The notes beneath the pieces were generated by a model. That model was not told the origin of the DNA. It made no database searches and saw nothing but the letters and a program-made list of their open reading frames with translations. The translations under genes were made by a program, and so were the position numbers. Source: Selaginella moellendorffii (taxonomy: Eukaryota; Streptophyta; Lycopodiopsida; Selaginellales; Selaginellaceae). Taken from it: DNA of 64,000 bases. Where the stretch lies: positions 416,720-480,719 of the forward strand of contig NW_003314269.1 of NCBI RefSeq assembly GCF_000143415.4. Direction: 5' to 3'. Below, piece after piece: positions 49,129 through 60,059 of the stretch (positions are counted from its first letter, which is position 1; every line of letters begins with the position of its first letter).

Positions 49129-51081
49129 TCAGGATTTGCGATACACATTGGCAAGCATTACGTACGCTCCAGGATTACTTGGTTTTAACGAGAGAACTCT
49201 CTTTGCAGCGAGAGCGCCAAAGTGGACGTCCTTGTGGCCCTTGCAAGCGGCCAAGAGGCAAGTCCACTCCATGGCGTCCTCGACATAAGGCATGGAATCG
49301 ATGAGAGCTTGGGCGTCACTCAAGTATCCCGAGCGAGCGAGAAGATCGACCATGCAAGAGTAGTGGAGCTTCCGGGGCGTCAATCCATAGTCGGAGCTCA
49401 TGGAAGCCAGCCAGCTCAAGCCTCGAGAGACCTCGCCCAGGTGTCCGGCGGCGTGGAGGATCAAGAGGAAGGATACGTCGTCTGGACGCTCCACCATTTT
49501 CATCTCTGGGAAGAGCTCGCAAGCCGTCCGGGAATGCCCGTTCTGGGCAAATGCTGCGAGCATGGCGTTCCAGGCTGCGAGGTCCCTCTCTGGCATTGAC
49601 AAGTAAAAGCGCGACGCTTGCGTGATTTCTCCGTGTTGAGCGTGTGCCGAGACGATTGCTGTCCATGAAACAATATCTCGTGATTGTGCTTGGTAGAATA
49701 AAGATTTAGCTTTGCCTAGATACCCATTCTGGGCATTTGCTGTGATCATCGTGTTCCATGTCACTAGATCTCGAAACTTCATCCTCGAAAAGAGTTCTAA
49801 CGCGTAATCTAGAAATCCTAATCTAGCATAGCCATCCAACATTGTGTTCCATGACACTAAGTTCCATTCCTGCATGGTATCAAACAAAAATCTAGCTTCT
49901 TCCAGATGCCCGTTTTGGGCATTTGCCGCTAGCATTGCATTCCACGTCACTAAGTTCCTCTCCAGCATGGAGTCAAACAACGACTGGGCCTCGCTGACGT
50001 GGCCGGCCTGCGCAAATGCTCCCAGCATCGCATTGCGCGACACGACGTTGTGGTCTTGTATCTGGTCAAAGATCCGCTTGGATTCGCCTAGATTCCCGGC
50101 CCGACCGTGCGCCGCCACCAGCACGGTCAGCGACACCGTGTTCCACTCCTTCATCCGGTCAAGCAGCCGCGAAGCTTCGTGGAGGTCCCCCGCCTGGGCA
50201 TATGCCGACAGCATTGCGTTCCACGACACGAGATCGCGCTCGTCCATCTCGTCAAACATCCGCCGCGCGATCCGGAGATTCCCGGCCTCGGCATATGCGT
50301 AGAGCATGGCGTTGGAAGCGACCACATTCACGGCGGGCATGGCGTCGAATATCCGCTTGGCATCTTCCAGGTGCCCGGCCTGGGCGTGCGCCACCAGCAT
50401 CGCGGTGGAGGAGACAATGCCCCGCTCGGGCATGTCGGCGAAGATCCTCTCCGCATCTTCCAGATGCCCGGCCTCGCCCAGCGCGGTGAGCATTGCGGTG
50501 CAAGAGATCTGGTCCGTGAAGCGCATGGCAGAGAAGAGGGCACGCGCGGCCGCGGCGTCACCGATCTTGGCGTGCGCGTCGAGGAGGATGGTGGCCGCGA
50601 CCATGTCGTGCTCGGGCATGGCGAGGAAGAGGCTGTGGGCGCGTGCGAGGTCTCCGGCGCTGGTGTAGGCCGCGACCATGGCGGTCCAGGCGATGGAATC
50701 GCGCGCGGGCATGGCGTCGAAGATCGCCCGGGCGCGCTGCGGCGATCGCCTGCCATGCGGCGAGCGCGCGATGGCGAGCAGCATCTCCGAGCAGGCGACG
50801 AGGTCCCAGATCTCCGGCATCCGGTGGAAGAGATCCTCGGCCTCATCGAGGAGCCCGTTGGATGCGTAGGCCGAGAGGAGCGCCATCCAGCAAAAGGGAT
50901 GGGGTTTCGCGAGCTCGTCAAGAACACGGCGGGAGTCCCGGATGCTGCCAAGTCTTCCATACGCCCGGATGAGAGAAGACGCGAGCAGAGCGGAATTGGG
51001 GAGGAGGTGCTGGATTCGAGCATTGGCTTCGCGCAGCGCTGGCAGCGTCTTGCAGGATCTGAGAAGCTCTGTGGCATCCAT
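49129..51081 (-). CDS. Pentatricopeptide repeat (PPR) protein 2
   Basis: This is a single exon of 650 aa. It has a short N-terminal region ('LLRSCKTLPALREANARIQ') of the type that opens plant PPR proteins. Then come about 16 motifs of 31 residues ('WNAMLSAYAQAGDLHEASRL', 'FDRMKEWNTVSL'). A long-type motif follows, then 'HYSCMVDLLARSGYLSDAQA' and 'DAMEWTCLLAACKGHKDVHF'. It stops in an E1-like 'VLSLKPSNPGAYVMLANVYR'. There is no E+ or DYW domain. By family it is an organelle RNA-binding factor. It converges on UBP26 with only 105 bp between the two stop codons. Confidence 0.93.
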   Translation of the reverse strand: MDATELLRSCKTLPALREANARIQHLLPNSALLASSLIRAYGRLGSIRDSRRVLDELAKPHPFCWMALLSAYASNGLLDEAEDLFHRMPEIWDLVACSEMLLAIARSPHGRRSPQRARAIFDAMPARDSIAWTAMVAAYTSAGDLARAHSLFLAMPEHDMVAATILLDAHAKIGDAAAARALFSAMRFTDQISCTAMLTALGEAGHLEDAERIFADMPERGIVSSTAMLVAHAQAGHLEDAKRIFDAMPAVNVVASNAMLYAYAEAGNLRIARRMFDEMDERDLVSWNAMLSAYAQAGDLHEASRLLDRMKEWNTVSLTVLVAAHGRAGNLGESKRIFDQIQDHNVVSRNAMLGAFAQAGHVSEAQSLFDSMLERNLVTWNAMLAANAQNGHLEEARFLFDTMQEWNLVSWNTMLDGYARLGFLDYALELFSRMKFRDLVTWNTMITANAQNGYLGKAKSLFYQAQSRDIVSWTAIVSAHAQHGEITQASRFYLSMPERDLAAWNAMLAAFAQNGHSRTACELFPEMKMVERPDDVSFLLILHAAGHLGEVSRGLSWLASMSSDYGLTPRKLHYSCMVDLLARSGYLSDAQALIDSMPYVEDAMEWTCLLAACKGHKDVHFGALAAKRVLSLKPSNPGAYVMLANVYRKS

Positions 51082-51211
51082 AGAACCCTAAACTTTGAAT
51101 TCACAGAATATTCAAATCCTGCCAAGGATATTCTCTTTTAACTTTAGCCTATAACTTCGTGTGGTCCGTCATCAAACCTACCAAAACAGGAAGAAGCTCC
51201 AGTGGATTTTC
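51082..51211. promoter_or_regulatory. Very short divergent promoter region, PPR2 / F-box
   Basis: Start codons of the two outward genes are 130 bp apart. An AT-rich stretch 'ttctcttttaactttagcc' lies near the middle. If both are expressed, their control elements must overlap. Confidence 0.5.
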
Positions 51212-52507
51212 ATGGCAGAAACGATCGATAGTATACTTCCAGGACTGCCAGATCGTTTGCTCGTCGCACACATCCTTCCAAGGCTACCATGCTACACTCG
51301 CCCGGTATGTCGTGCTCTCTCCAAGGCCTGGAAATCCCTCCTCGACACTCCAGACCCCGCTCTGGAGCTTAGAACTCGTGAGCTCCAGCTCCCACGTCTC
51401 TGGGATCTAGATCTCGTGTGCACCTATGCTGACTGGGACAAAAAGATCAATCTCGCTCCTTTGATCCAGGAGCCTGGCAAAGGCTGGATCAAGCTTCCAG
51501 AGATCCAGGTCTATGCTCAAGGGCAACCAAGAATGGTGGCTTGGTCAGGGATGATCTTTGTCTGGACGATTAGAAAAGAGGGCTGTGGTGAGGGGCGAGA
51601 CATGATCGCCAAGCTCGACATTGGGCGAGGGAAGTGGTTGTGGGATTTGTTCCCGGTGATCGGCGCTGCCGGCTGGAAGGACTCCGTAGCGTTCAAAGGC
51701 AAACTCTACTCGCAGTGGTCTCCAAAGAAGAAGCTCGGGAATGACTATAGGACCGAGTGTCTGGTTTATGACATGGAACGCGATGATGTCTACGCCATCG
51801 CTGGGAAATGGATGTGTAGCAACGTTGGAATCACTCGTAGCTTGGGCTCGCCACCACAGCCATCATCCGGAAGATCCTTGGGAAAGGTGCGATCGGCTCC
51901 ACCGGCAACAGAGAAACGATACCGCGATATCGCATCTTCGTCTTCCTCGTTGAGCTCTTGCGCCAAGGAGGATATGTATGGATTCGTCAAGGACTGGGAT
52001 CGCCTTGCGATCAATGTTGTGAGGTACGACGATCGCTGTAACGAGTGGAAGATCGAGGAGGAGCTCCCCAGGGTTCCACAGCTGGAAGATCAAGTGGAAG
52101 ATGCAGTGGCCGTGAAAGGGCTCACAGTGGTGAACCGAAGCTGCTTTCATCCGGCTATGGAGGTCGATGCGATCAACGTTGTTATGTACAGAGAAGAAGA
52201 GGGCGATCTTATGTGGTGTAATGTATCAATGGAGAAGAATTGGGTTCCAATCGAGGATGAGCTTCTGGGCGGTGGGAAAATCAAGGACCTTTTGGTGGTG
52301 CATGGTGATCTTTTCGCAGTTTCTAGAGAAGCTCTTGATCAGGCTCCATTCTTCAAAGAATGGGTCATATGGAAGGGGAAAATCCATCACTCCAGCTCCA
52401 GGAATTACGTAGAGTGGAAAAGAATGTATGGATTGCCGGTTGGATCCAGGAGAATTTTGGATCAGCCTCCAACCAAGACACTTCTATGCTACACTTACAT
52501 GACTTGA
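51212..52507 (+). CDS. F-box protein (kelch-like C-terminus)
   Basis: This is a single exon of 431 aa. I use the ATG at 51212 (MAETIDSILPGL) because the open frame further upstream begins with GTG. The F-box is at residues about 8-48: 'LPGLPDRLLVAHILPRLPCY' followed by 'VCRALSKAWKSLLD'. The rest has degenerate beta-propeller-like strands ('PRMVAWSGMIFVW', 'GWKDSVAFKGKLYSQWS', 'ECLVYDMERDDVYAIAGKW'). F-box proteins bring substrates to SCF ubiquitin ligases through SKP1; the substrate is unknown. An Arg/Ser-rich loop (about residues 225-265) breaks the propeller region. Confidence 0.8.
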   Translation: MAETIDSILPGLPDRLLVAHILPRLPCYTRPVCRALSKAWKSLLDTPDPALELRTRELQLPRLWDLDLVCTYADWDKKINLAPLIQEPGKGWIKLPEIQVYAQGQPRMVAWSGMIFVWTIRKEGCGEGRDMIAKLDIGRGKWLWDLFPVIGAAGWKDSVAFKGKLYSQWSPKKKLGNDYRTECLVYDMERDDVYAIAGKWMCSNVGITRSLGSPPQPSSGRSLGKVRSAPPATEKRYRDIASSSSSLSSCAKEDMYGFVKDWDRLAINVVRYDDRCNEWKIEEELPRVPQLEDQVEDAVAVKGLTVVNRSCFHPAMEVDAINVVMYREEEGDLMWCNVSMEKNWVPIEDELLGGGKIKDLLVVHGDLFAVSREALDQAPFFKEWVIWKGKIHHSSSRNYVEWKRMYGLPVGSRRILDQPPTKTLLCYTYMT

Positions 52508-52598
52508 AATATAAAGAAACCCCCTGTTTTTAGGGTTCTACATTTGAAATCAAGAACCCTAATAACAGGGGCCCTGTTTTTAAGGGTTCTTGGGAAGA

Positions 52599-54092
52599 AT
52601 GCCGCCAATTCCGGATCTTCTAGATCAGCGCGAGTGTTTGCAGCTCATCCAATCCGCGAGAAGCCTCCACTCCATCAAGCAAATCCACGCTAGCATCCGC
52701 CATCTGCTCCCGGCGAACGTGAAGATCGCCAACATGCTCCTCCAGCGCTACGCCAAATGTGGCAGCATCGAGCTCGCGCGCGCCGTCTTCGACGAGATCG
52801 CGCCCAAGAACTGCTTCTCCTGGGCGATCATGCTGTCCGCGTACGCGCAGGCGGGCGATCTGGAGCACGCCAAGCGGATCTTCGACGCGATGCCCGAGCA
52901 GGATCTAGTCATCGCCACGACGATGCTGGATCTGTACGCGCGCACCGGCAATCTCGCGCAGGCAAAGGCGCTGTTCGATCGAGGAATGCCGTGGCGGGAT
53001 CTCGTGTCCTGGAACGCTGTTCTTGCGGCCTACTCGCAGCGCGGCCTCTTGACCGAGGCGAAAGCCCTCTTCGATCGCACGCCCGAGAGAGACCTCATCA
53101 CCTGGACTGCGATGTTATCGGCCTACACACAAAACAGCAATCTCGGCAATGCGAAGCTCGTCTTCGATGAGATGCGCGAGAGGGACGCGATCGCGTGGAA
53201 CGCGATGCTCCACGCGTATGCCCAGGCCGGGCATCTCGAGCACGCCAAGCACATCTTCGATTCCATGCCCGAGCGATCGGTAGCGTCGTGGAACTCGATG
53301 ATCACTGCGTTCGCGCAGAACGATCACCTCGCAGAGGCCAAGGCGGTGTTTGATGCGATGGAGCAAAGGGATACCATCTCCTGGACTTCGATGCTCACGG
53401 CATTTGCCCAAAGCGGGCATTTGCGCGACGCGAAAGAGATGTTTGACAAGATCAAGGATCCCGATCTCGTCGCCTGGAACGCGATGCTCAGCGCGTACGC
53501 GCAGAATGGCTGCCTCGACCGCGCGCTAGAGATGTTTCACACGATCGAGAGAGGGGATTCCATCGCCTGGAACGCGATGCTCTCGGCGTATGCGCAGAAC
53601 GGGCGACTCTACGAGGCGCTCGCGCTCTTCTGCTCGCTGCCGGAGAGGAACGTCTCGTCCTGGAACGCGATTCTCACGGGCTACGCTTCCAACGGGCTCT
53701 GGCGCGAGGCCATCGATCTCTTCCAGGCGATGAAGGCGGTGGAGATGCCCAACGAGATATCGTTTGTGTGCGTGATCATCGCCGCGAGCCGTCTGGGCGA
53801 CGTGGATTGCGGCTTGGGCGCTTTCGTTTCGATGCGGCTGGACTACTGCGCGAAGGCGACCAAGCAGCACTACTGCTGCGTGGTGGACTTGCTGGGACGA
53901 GCCGGATACGTGAGGGAGGCCGAGGAGCTGTTGCAAACCATGCCTTTCGTGCCGGAGCCTCTCGACTGGACGTGCCTGCTCGCGTCTTGCTCCACGCACC
54001 GCGATGGCGAGCGCGGGTCCAGAGCCTCCAACCGGATTGTCGACTTGAATCCGAGGAAAGGTGCCGCCTATGTCTTGCTCGCAAGCATCTAA
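52599..54092 (+). CDS. Pentatricopeptide repeat (PPR) protein 3
   Basis: This is a single exon of 497 aa from the ATG at 52599 (an upstream TTG in frame is ignored). The N-terminal part 'CLQLIQSARSLHSIKQIHAS' is typical of plant PPR genes. About 11 motifs follow ('WNAMLHAYAQAGHLEHAKHI', 'FDSMPERSVASW'). Then come the long motif ('EAIDLFQAMKAVEMPNEISF'), 'HYCCVVDLLGRAGYVREAEE' and 'EPLDWTCLLASCSTHRDGER'. It stops at 'LNPRKGAAYVLLASI', inside an E1-like motif, without E+ or DYW domains. The stop is followed at once by a donor-like 'gtggtaagtt', so a spliced 3' extension cannot be ruled out. Confidence 0.92.
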   Translation: MPPIPDLLDQRECLQLIQSARSLHSIKQIHASIRHLLPANVKIANMLLQRYAKCGSIELARAVFDEIAPKNCFSWAIMLSAYAQAGDLEHAKRIFDAMPEQDLVIATTMLDLYARTGNLAQAKALFDRGMPWRDLVSWNAVLAAYSQRGLLTEAKALFDRTPERDLITWTAMLSAYTQNSNLGNAKLVFDEMRERDAIAWNAMLHAYAQAGHLEHAKHIFDSMPERSVASWNSMITAFAQNDHLAEAKAVFDAMEQRDTISWTSMLTAFAQSGHLRDAKEMFDKIKDPDLVAWNAMLSAYAQNGCLDRALEMFHTIERGDSIAWNAMLSAYAQNGRLYEALALFCSLPERNVSSWNAILTGYASNGLWREAIDLFQAMKAVEMPNEISFVCVIIAASRLGDVDCGLGAFVSMRLDYCAKATKQHYCCVVDLLGRAGYVREAEELLQTMPFVPEPLDWTCLLASCSTHRDGERGSRASNRIVDLNPRKGAAYVLLASI

Positions 54093-54752
54093 GAGTGGTA
54101 AGTTCTTCCGCTTTCTCATCTCCCTTCTTTCTTCGTCATTCATTTCGCTTTGGTTTTCATTTCCTTTTGTTCTTCGCCATTGGCCTTTCGTTCTTTCGCT
54201 TTGTTTTACGTTTGATTTGGTATGTTCTTTCTCTTTGTTTTTACCTTCCGTTTCTAATTCTCCTTCTTTTTTTTGGATTCTGTAGTGGGAGACAGTGGCA
54301 GCGACAATTCTGTTTTTTATCCATGACTGAGTTATCCTCTTCTACACAATCTTAAGTTCTTCCCGTTTTTTCACGTCTCGCGGTAAGGCCTCTGTTCTTT
54401 CTTGTTTCTGGTGGAAACTGTTTCGTTTTTGTTTCTGCATTCCTGTTTCGAGTCGGACATGCTAGTTCACTTTGTTTTCCTCAGATATTGACAGTGATTT
54501 TTTTTTCTTTCCAGGGACGCGGCTAAGGAGCTAACGCGTCCACGCTCTTCTTCTTAAGTTTTGTGGGGGCCAACCAGCGTAAGGTCTGTCATCAAGAGTG
54601 GACTGGCCGAGAAGCCATTAACTTTGTTTTCTTTTTCTTCCTTTTTTAGTGCCGCCATTGCACCAATCGGTGATCGTGTTTCCATGCTACACGCTCTACT
54701 TGCTCCAAAGCCCGACTATAAACTACACATGCTTCATTGAATCCAATGCTGC

Positions 54753-54786
54753 TGCTGTGATGCTGTGATGCTGTGATGCTGTGATG
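54753..54786. repeat. (gctgtgat) microsatellite
   Basis: Four copies of an 8-bp unit gctgtgat in perfect tandem. Confidence 0.9.
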
Positions 54787-57700
54787 TGCCGAGAGGCTAT
54801 CGATTTATAAGCCAGGTACCCAGCTTGACTCGTTTTCTATGCCAGATATCTAACTTCTAGCGACTCAAGGACACAGTCCAGTGGGAGGAGCTCGATACCA
54901 GAAGGAAAACTTCTTCTGGCTTTAGAAAATACGAGGAGCAGGACAATGTGTGTGAAGTAAAGGTGACACTTGACCATCCTGTCGGAGCTCAGTTTTCCAG
55001 GGAGCACTGCTTGCCTTGCTTGCGTGCGCTTTGCTTGCTTGCTTGCTTTGCATCCATTGATTCCTTGTGCTTTTCTACTTGAAATATTCATCGCTTCTAA
55101 CTGGCCATCCCGAGGATATATGTGTGGAACAGGGAAAGCTCAAGGGAAATCGCGAAAGGAAGAATCGGAAGGCCTCGAGAGCGGAGCCTGGCATGAATGG
55201 TGGTGGCTGGAACAGAGGGGATTTGGATGAGAGATGCCTTGGTACCATTAAAGAAAAGGGGGAGAAATGCTAAGCCGGAGGAGAAGTATCAAACCAAACA
55301 AACAAGGAACAGGCTCCAAGCACGTCGAGGTTAGTGGGAGGCAAGCTGATTAATTCTGCTACTCATGCATGCGGCCGCTGTCTGCCAGGACTCGGACCAA
55401 AGCGTCGCGGATTTTAATCGACAAAAAAAAAGAGTAAAGGAGCAGTCTTGATGCCCAAGTTCGTCCCCTGCGTGGTCTATCTTTGTCGGACGAAGCCACT
55501 TGCAGGAACTCCATGGAGGTAAGAATCAGCTGAGAGAAAAGAGAGAGAGAGAGAGGAAAAAAAAACCGAAAAAAACAGGAAAAAAAGAGAGGGAAAAAAA
55601 AAAGATGGAGATATAAGTATCCTTGAGAAGTGTGCGCGAACTTTTCTAGAGGAGGAGCACCACTGAGGCAGTGGGGGCCAAACTCTACAGTTGTGGAAGA
55701 TCACTTTCATCGCCATTTTAGTACTTTGGAGGAGATTCTCTCGCTCGGAGTGGCAAACAACAGTGTTCTTGCCGCTGGTTACTGATTCTCTGGTCTCTCG
55801 TAAGTAATCCGGTCTCTCGTAAGTAATCCACTTGCTTTTTTTCTTTTTCCTTGGGACAATTCACTGATTTAAGTGGCACTTGCAGTTTGGTTCGTTTGTT
55901 GCTCGTCCCTTTCAATCGGATTTTTAAGCAGGCCGCCGAGCGAATGAAAGCGAGCTTTACGGGTCACTCTCGATTCATTTCTCACTGATCACGAGTGGGA
56001 GAAGAGTTAGGCTGGGATCCCCCATTCCTGGTTTCTGGTAAGCAATCTCTCCATAGTTTTCTCTTTTCCTTTCTTTCCTTTCTTCCTCTAACCTCTCTGT
56101 TCCAGGCTTGGCTTGGTTGTTTCCATTCGCTCCTTGTTTGATTCGAGCCAGCGACAAGTAAGATCGATCTTTCTTTTTAGTTTCTTTCTTGTGAACACAA
56201 GAAGAACAAGGCTGGCGATTTTTCTAAGCAAATCCTTTTTGGACCACCACCAATCTGCACGACGTTTAAAATAATTCGCGCTGTCTGTGCGCGTGGAACA
56301 CGAACACTCGCGAATGGCGGCATGTATACGCCTCCTTTAAAAGGTGCTTAATCCGGTTTAGGCATTTTGTTAATGGGATCTCCACCTGTTTGTTTCTAGT
56401 GACATCAGGGTGATGCGTTAATTTTTGCTGATCTGCCAACTTTGATGTGGTAATTTTTCACCCCATCACACTATGCAAGAAAATCTCCTTACCTTACCAT
56501 TGTTCGTTCCATAAATCCAAAGATTTCAGCTCATGTCTATAGTGTCTTGTCAATCTAAGGAAATCACTTCTTGTTTACTACGTTTCTAACATTTATTTAT
56601 TTCACCATTGAAGGTATGAACTTCACCACGAGGTGAAATAAAAAATGCCGCTTACACAGCAGTAAAAGCCAGAGTAAACAAAGGCCCAGAAGGGTTGACT
56701 CTTCTGGAGAAGTTTGAACAAGCCCACCATTCATAGGAATTCATTCTCGGGCCACCATTCAAATCGCAAATTCAAGACGGTCTGGCCTGTCACTGGGACA
56801 CTGTAGTGAAACCACGATCCCTTCATATGCATATAAAAGCTTTGACCAGCTGCAATTCTCCACCCCCATTTTAATTTTTTTCAAGGCTTCCATGTAAAAC
56901 CCCTTTGACCTGGCTTGCAAGTGGCCATTGGGGCATTTTGCCAAGGCACACATCTTTTTGGCTCCTTGCATGTTATAAAAGTGGGCAGGGACAAAAAGCA
57001 AGGGGAAACTTTGAAAGGAAAAAAGCCTCCAGAAAAGCAAGAGGAAGTGGGGTATTTGCTGTTGTCACTCACTCACACTTTGGGGCTTTCTCTTCTCCTC
57101 TAAAGAAAGAGGGAGTGGTGCATTTGGAGCAACTTCTTTTGGATCAAACAGCCGGCTAGCAAAGTATCATTCAAGTTCTACCCAGTCCCCACAGAGAGAG
57201 GGTGAATTTGTTGCAGATTGATAGCCTCCTGCAATAATTTACAACAACAACAATACTGTGCATGCATGCTGCAATGCAATTGCCCAGTTGCAAATTGTTA
57301 CATGCATGTCCACATCTACTTTTATTAGTTCCTCACCAAACTTTGCTCGCCACCTTTTCCTCTTTTTTCCTTTAATTTTCTTATGTAACTAGCTAGTTAC
57401 CAGAAACCTGCCTGATGCTGGCTCTAGTTTGCGTGATGCTGTGCTTAGCTCAGCACGTATCAACTCCAAGTTACTTTGCTGGCAAAATGCCAGGCTTTGG
57501 TAAATGCTCCCCGTCACACCACCCGTCACGCTTTCGAGAGTTAACAATCAGGCAAAAGCGGATCAGCCAGCTGACTGATCTCTGCTGATGGTGTCCGAAA
57601 CTCGCTGCTGGCGAAATGGTGGTGGGGAATATCCCCCTGGGTCAGGGAAATTCGGGTTGGTCTCGCAGAATGCTGTACAACTTGCAAACCGGTGACGTAT

Positions 57701-59825
57701 GGTGTATCCTGTTTATCTCTCACGTGTATGGTGTTCTTGGAAAGTATACGTAGATGAGTATTTGATTGAAGACTGATCTCCTTCCTCTGATGATGATGGT
57801 GTGTGTGATAGATGACAGGCGATTGATTTGGGAGTCATCGACTCGCTCGGTGGCGAAGGCGAAGATGATCTCATTGCCGTGTTACACTGTTCCATGCCTG
57901 ATGACCTCATCGCCCAAAAGCGGTGTTGGTTCTGTGATCTCGGGGAGAGATTCTTTAAAGGTTCAGAAAAGGTGGCGGGGCTAGAACATTAGGTTTCTTT
58001 TCCTGATCATGTGTGCTCACGGGATTGAGATCCGTACTGGGGAATACTGCCGTGTTGGGCTCTTACACAATTCTATACAAAAAAAAAATGAAGTTAAAAA
58101 ACGGAAAACAAAAGGAAAAACAAACGGAAAAAAAAACAAGCAAGAAGTTTGACCCGCTCACGTTCAAAGTCTAGAAGGACATGAGATGAGAGCAACAAAC
58201 AGACGTGGGGCACAAGTCTTGGCCGCGATGACCTCCCCGTAATCAGTCCCGCGGAGGCGTTTTTTGTGTAGGTGGGGCTGAGTTGGGTTGTTGCATCTCC
58301 ATCCCCTTGCCTCCCTACTCGCCCATCTTTCACGGATGGACAGGAGATCCAAAAGCCCCTTCCGTACATACTGTGACAACTTTGGCGGTGGATGCCGTGT
58401 TTTCATGGCAAACGCACACACACGAGCTCGCAAGTTGACAAGCAAACAGTATTTTTCTCTCTTTTTTTTTTTTTTCCTCTTTGCTGGATCGGTAGATATC
58501 TTGGGTGGGAACCCTTGCTCCAATCTAGAACCTCTAAGAGAAAGCATCTCTTGCTAGATTCCGTTACTCCAGGACCACCACCCCGCTCTTTGTTATAAAG
58601 TGCGGGGTGTTTTAACGAAAGAAACTTCTCATTCCTGTGCGACTCTTTCTCGCCTTCTTCGGAGAAGCTCAGGGGAAGAGGTCCCAAAAGCGAGAGCTCT
58701 TCCAATGAAGAACCCCACAAAGGAGAGAGATATGGGCTCCACTCTAAGCTCTAAAGAATCACTCGCAATATGGCTGTACAATACAAACAAACACTCGAAA
58801 AGAAAGGATTGAAAGCTACATATGAGAGAGAAAGAGAGAGACACTAGACTACCGCCCTCTCGTGGATTCCCTTGCGAAATCCAAATCTAAGCCACACAAA
58901 AATCTATAGCAAGCAAAGGGAAGTTCATTCCAAAGTTGTCTCGCGAGATCACACTTGTTTCATGAGCTTCCCCGCCCAGCTCCATCTTGTTGATGGTCAC
59001 CGTCCACAATCATCACTCCAATCTTGTCACACGGCAAAAGGTTCCCATTATAAACCGTCTCCAAAAAACCATGAACTTCCGTACAATGCCGTATGACACG
59101 GCCCCTTCATATAAGTAACCCACCCCCATACGAAACCCACGCGGTGTTTACTTTTCTTCCGTGAATCTCTTCCATCGCCTCCATCGCCTCTTCTTCTTCA
59201 TCATCCTCTCCTCATTCGACTCTCTCTCTCACATTTTTTTTTTACTTTTTTTCTTTTGCTTCCATGGTCTTGTAGACCGTGGTTTTTGGAATCGATCAGG
59301 AAGTTTGTTTGGCCACAGGTCTCCATCCCGGAGCGTATAAAACTCAAGTTGGAGATCCATACAGCACTGTCCAAATCCTGAATGGGATTTCTGGTGACAC
59401 GTACAGACGATCCTACTCGTCGTCGCTCCTTTGCTGCGGCTGCTGCTTCTTCTGTTTCATTCGAATTGCAATCGCGGGGATTCGTCTCACAGGCTATAAA
59501 GGAGTTTGCTTCCTCCTCTTCTTTGAATTTTCTTTAGCTTCTTCTCTCTCTTTTTTCTTCTTCTTCTCGTGGAGGGGGCTGTGATTGTGAAGCGAGCGGG
59601 GAAGCAATTGGCCATTTAATGGGCATTCGAAAGACCCGGGCAAGGCATCACAGCTCTGGGACAGAGACACAGGAAAGAGAAGAGAGAGAGCGAGCGAGTT
59701 AGAAAAGAGCTTAAATGGAGAAATATCATCATAGCTGGGATGGAGCTTCTTCTTGATTATTAGCTCGTCAAAAAAAGAAAGGAGAGAGAGAGAGAGAGGG
59801 AGGAGAGAGAGGACTCAAGCAAGCA

Positions 59826-59834
59826 AGGAAGAAG

Positions 59835-59863
<29 letters not shown>
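59826..59863. repeat. (gaa)n tract in the presumed WRKY leader
   Basis: About 12 perfect gaa triplets, preceded by (ga)n at about 59778-59812. The tract is about 200 bp upstream of the WRKY ATG. Confidence 0.9.
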
Positions 59864-59866
<3 letters not shown>

Positions 59867-60059
59867 GCAGATCTTTTCTTCAAATTCGGATATCTCTCGT
59901 GATCTAGAGTCGAAATTCTGGATTTTTCTGGGAAGGGGGAGCTGTGGCAGCTTCTCCAGACAGATGTTTCAGGAGTGCCATGAGAAGAAGAGGAGCATAC
60001 AACGGTGTGAAAATGTGGAGCAAGCTGGAACATCTTCCAAGTGACAAGAGAAAAGTCTT

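Larger units (their letters stand above)
54093..60059. other. Long intergenic/leader region before the WRKY gene
   Basis: Nearly 6 kb without a supportable coding frame. It holds T-rich tracts with repeated 'tttcttttt' words (54100-54500), a (ctgtgatg)n microsatellite, a 20-bp tandem word 'ggtctctcgtaagtaatcc' at about 55790-55830, purine tracts at 55540-55610 and 59780-59865, and AT-rich DNA in the middle. The last few hundred bases, (ga)n and (gaa)n rich, look like a 5' leader of the WRKY mRNA. An unannotated non-coding RNA is possible, but I see no specific evidence. Confidence 0.5.

Noticed and set aside
50107-51141. 344-codon plus-strand frame opposite PPR gene 2
   Set aside because: It is the antisense of the repetitive PPR array, which stays open by periodicity. 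The PPR motifs are on the minus strand.
54061-54355. Plus-strand frames rich in Phe/Ser/Leu after PPR gene 3
   Set aside because: They come from T-rich non-coding tracts and have no conserved features.
58590-58850. Short frames in the WRKY upstream region
   Set aside because: No family signature, unrelated overlapping frames on both strands, and purine-rich leader-like composition.
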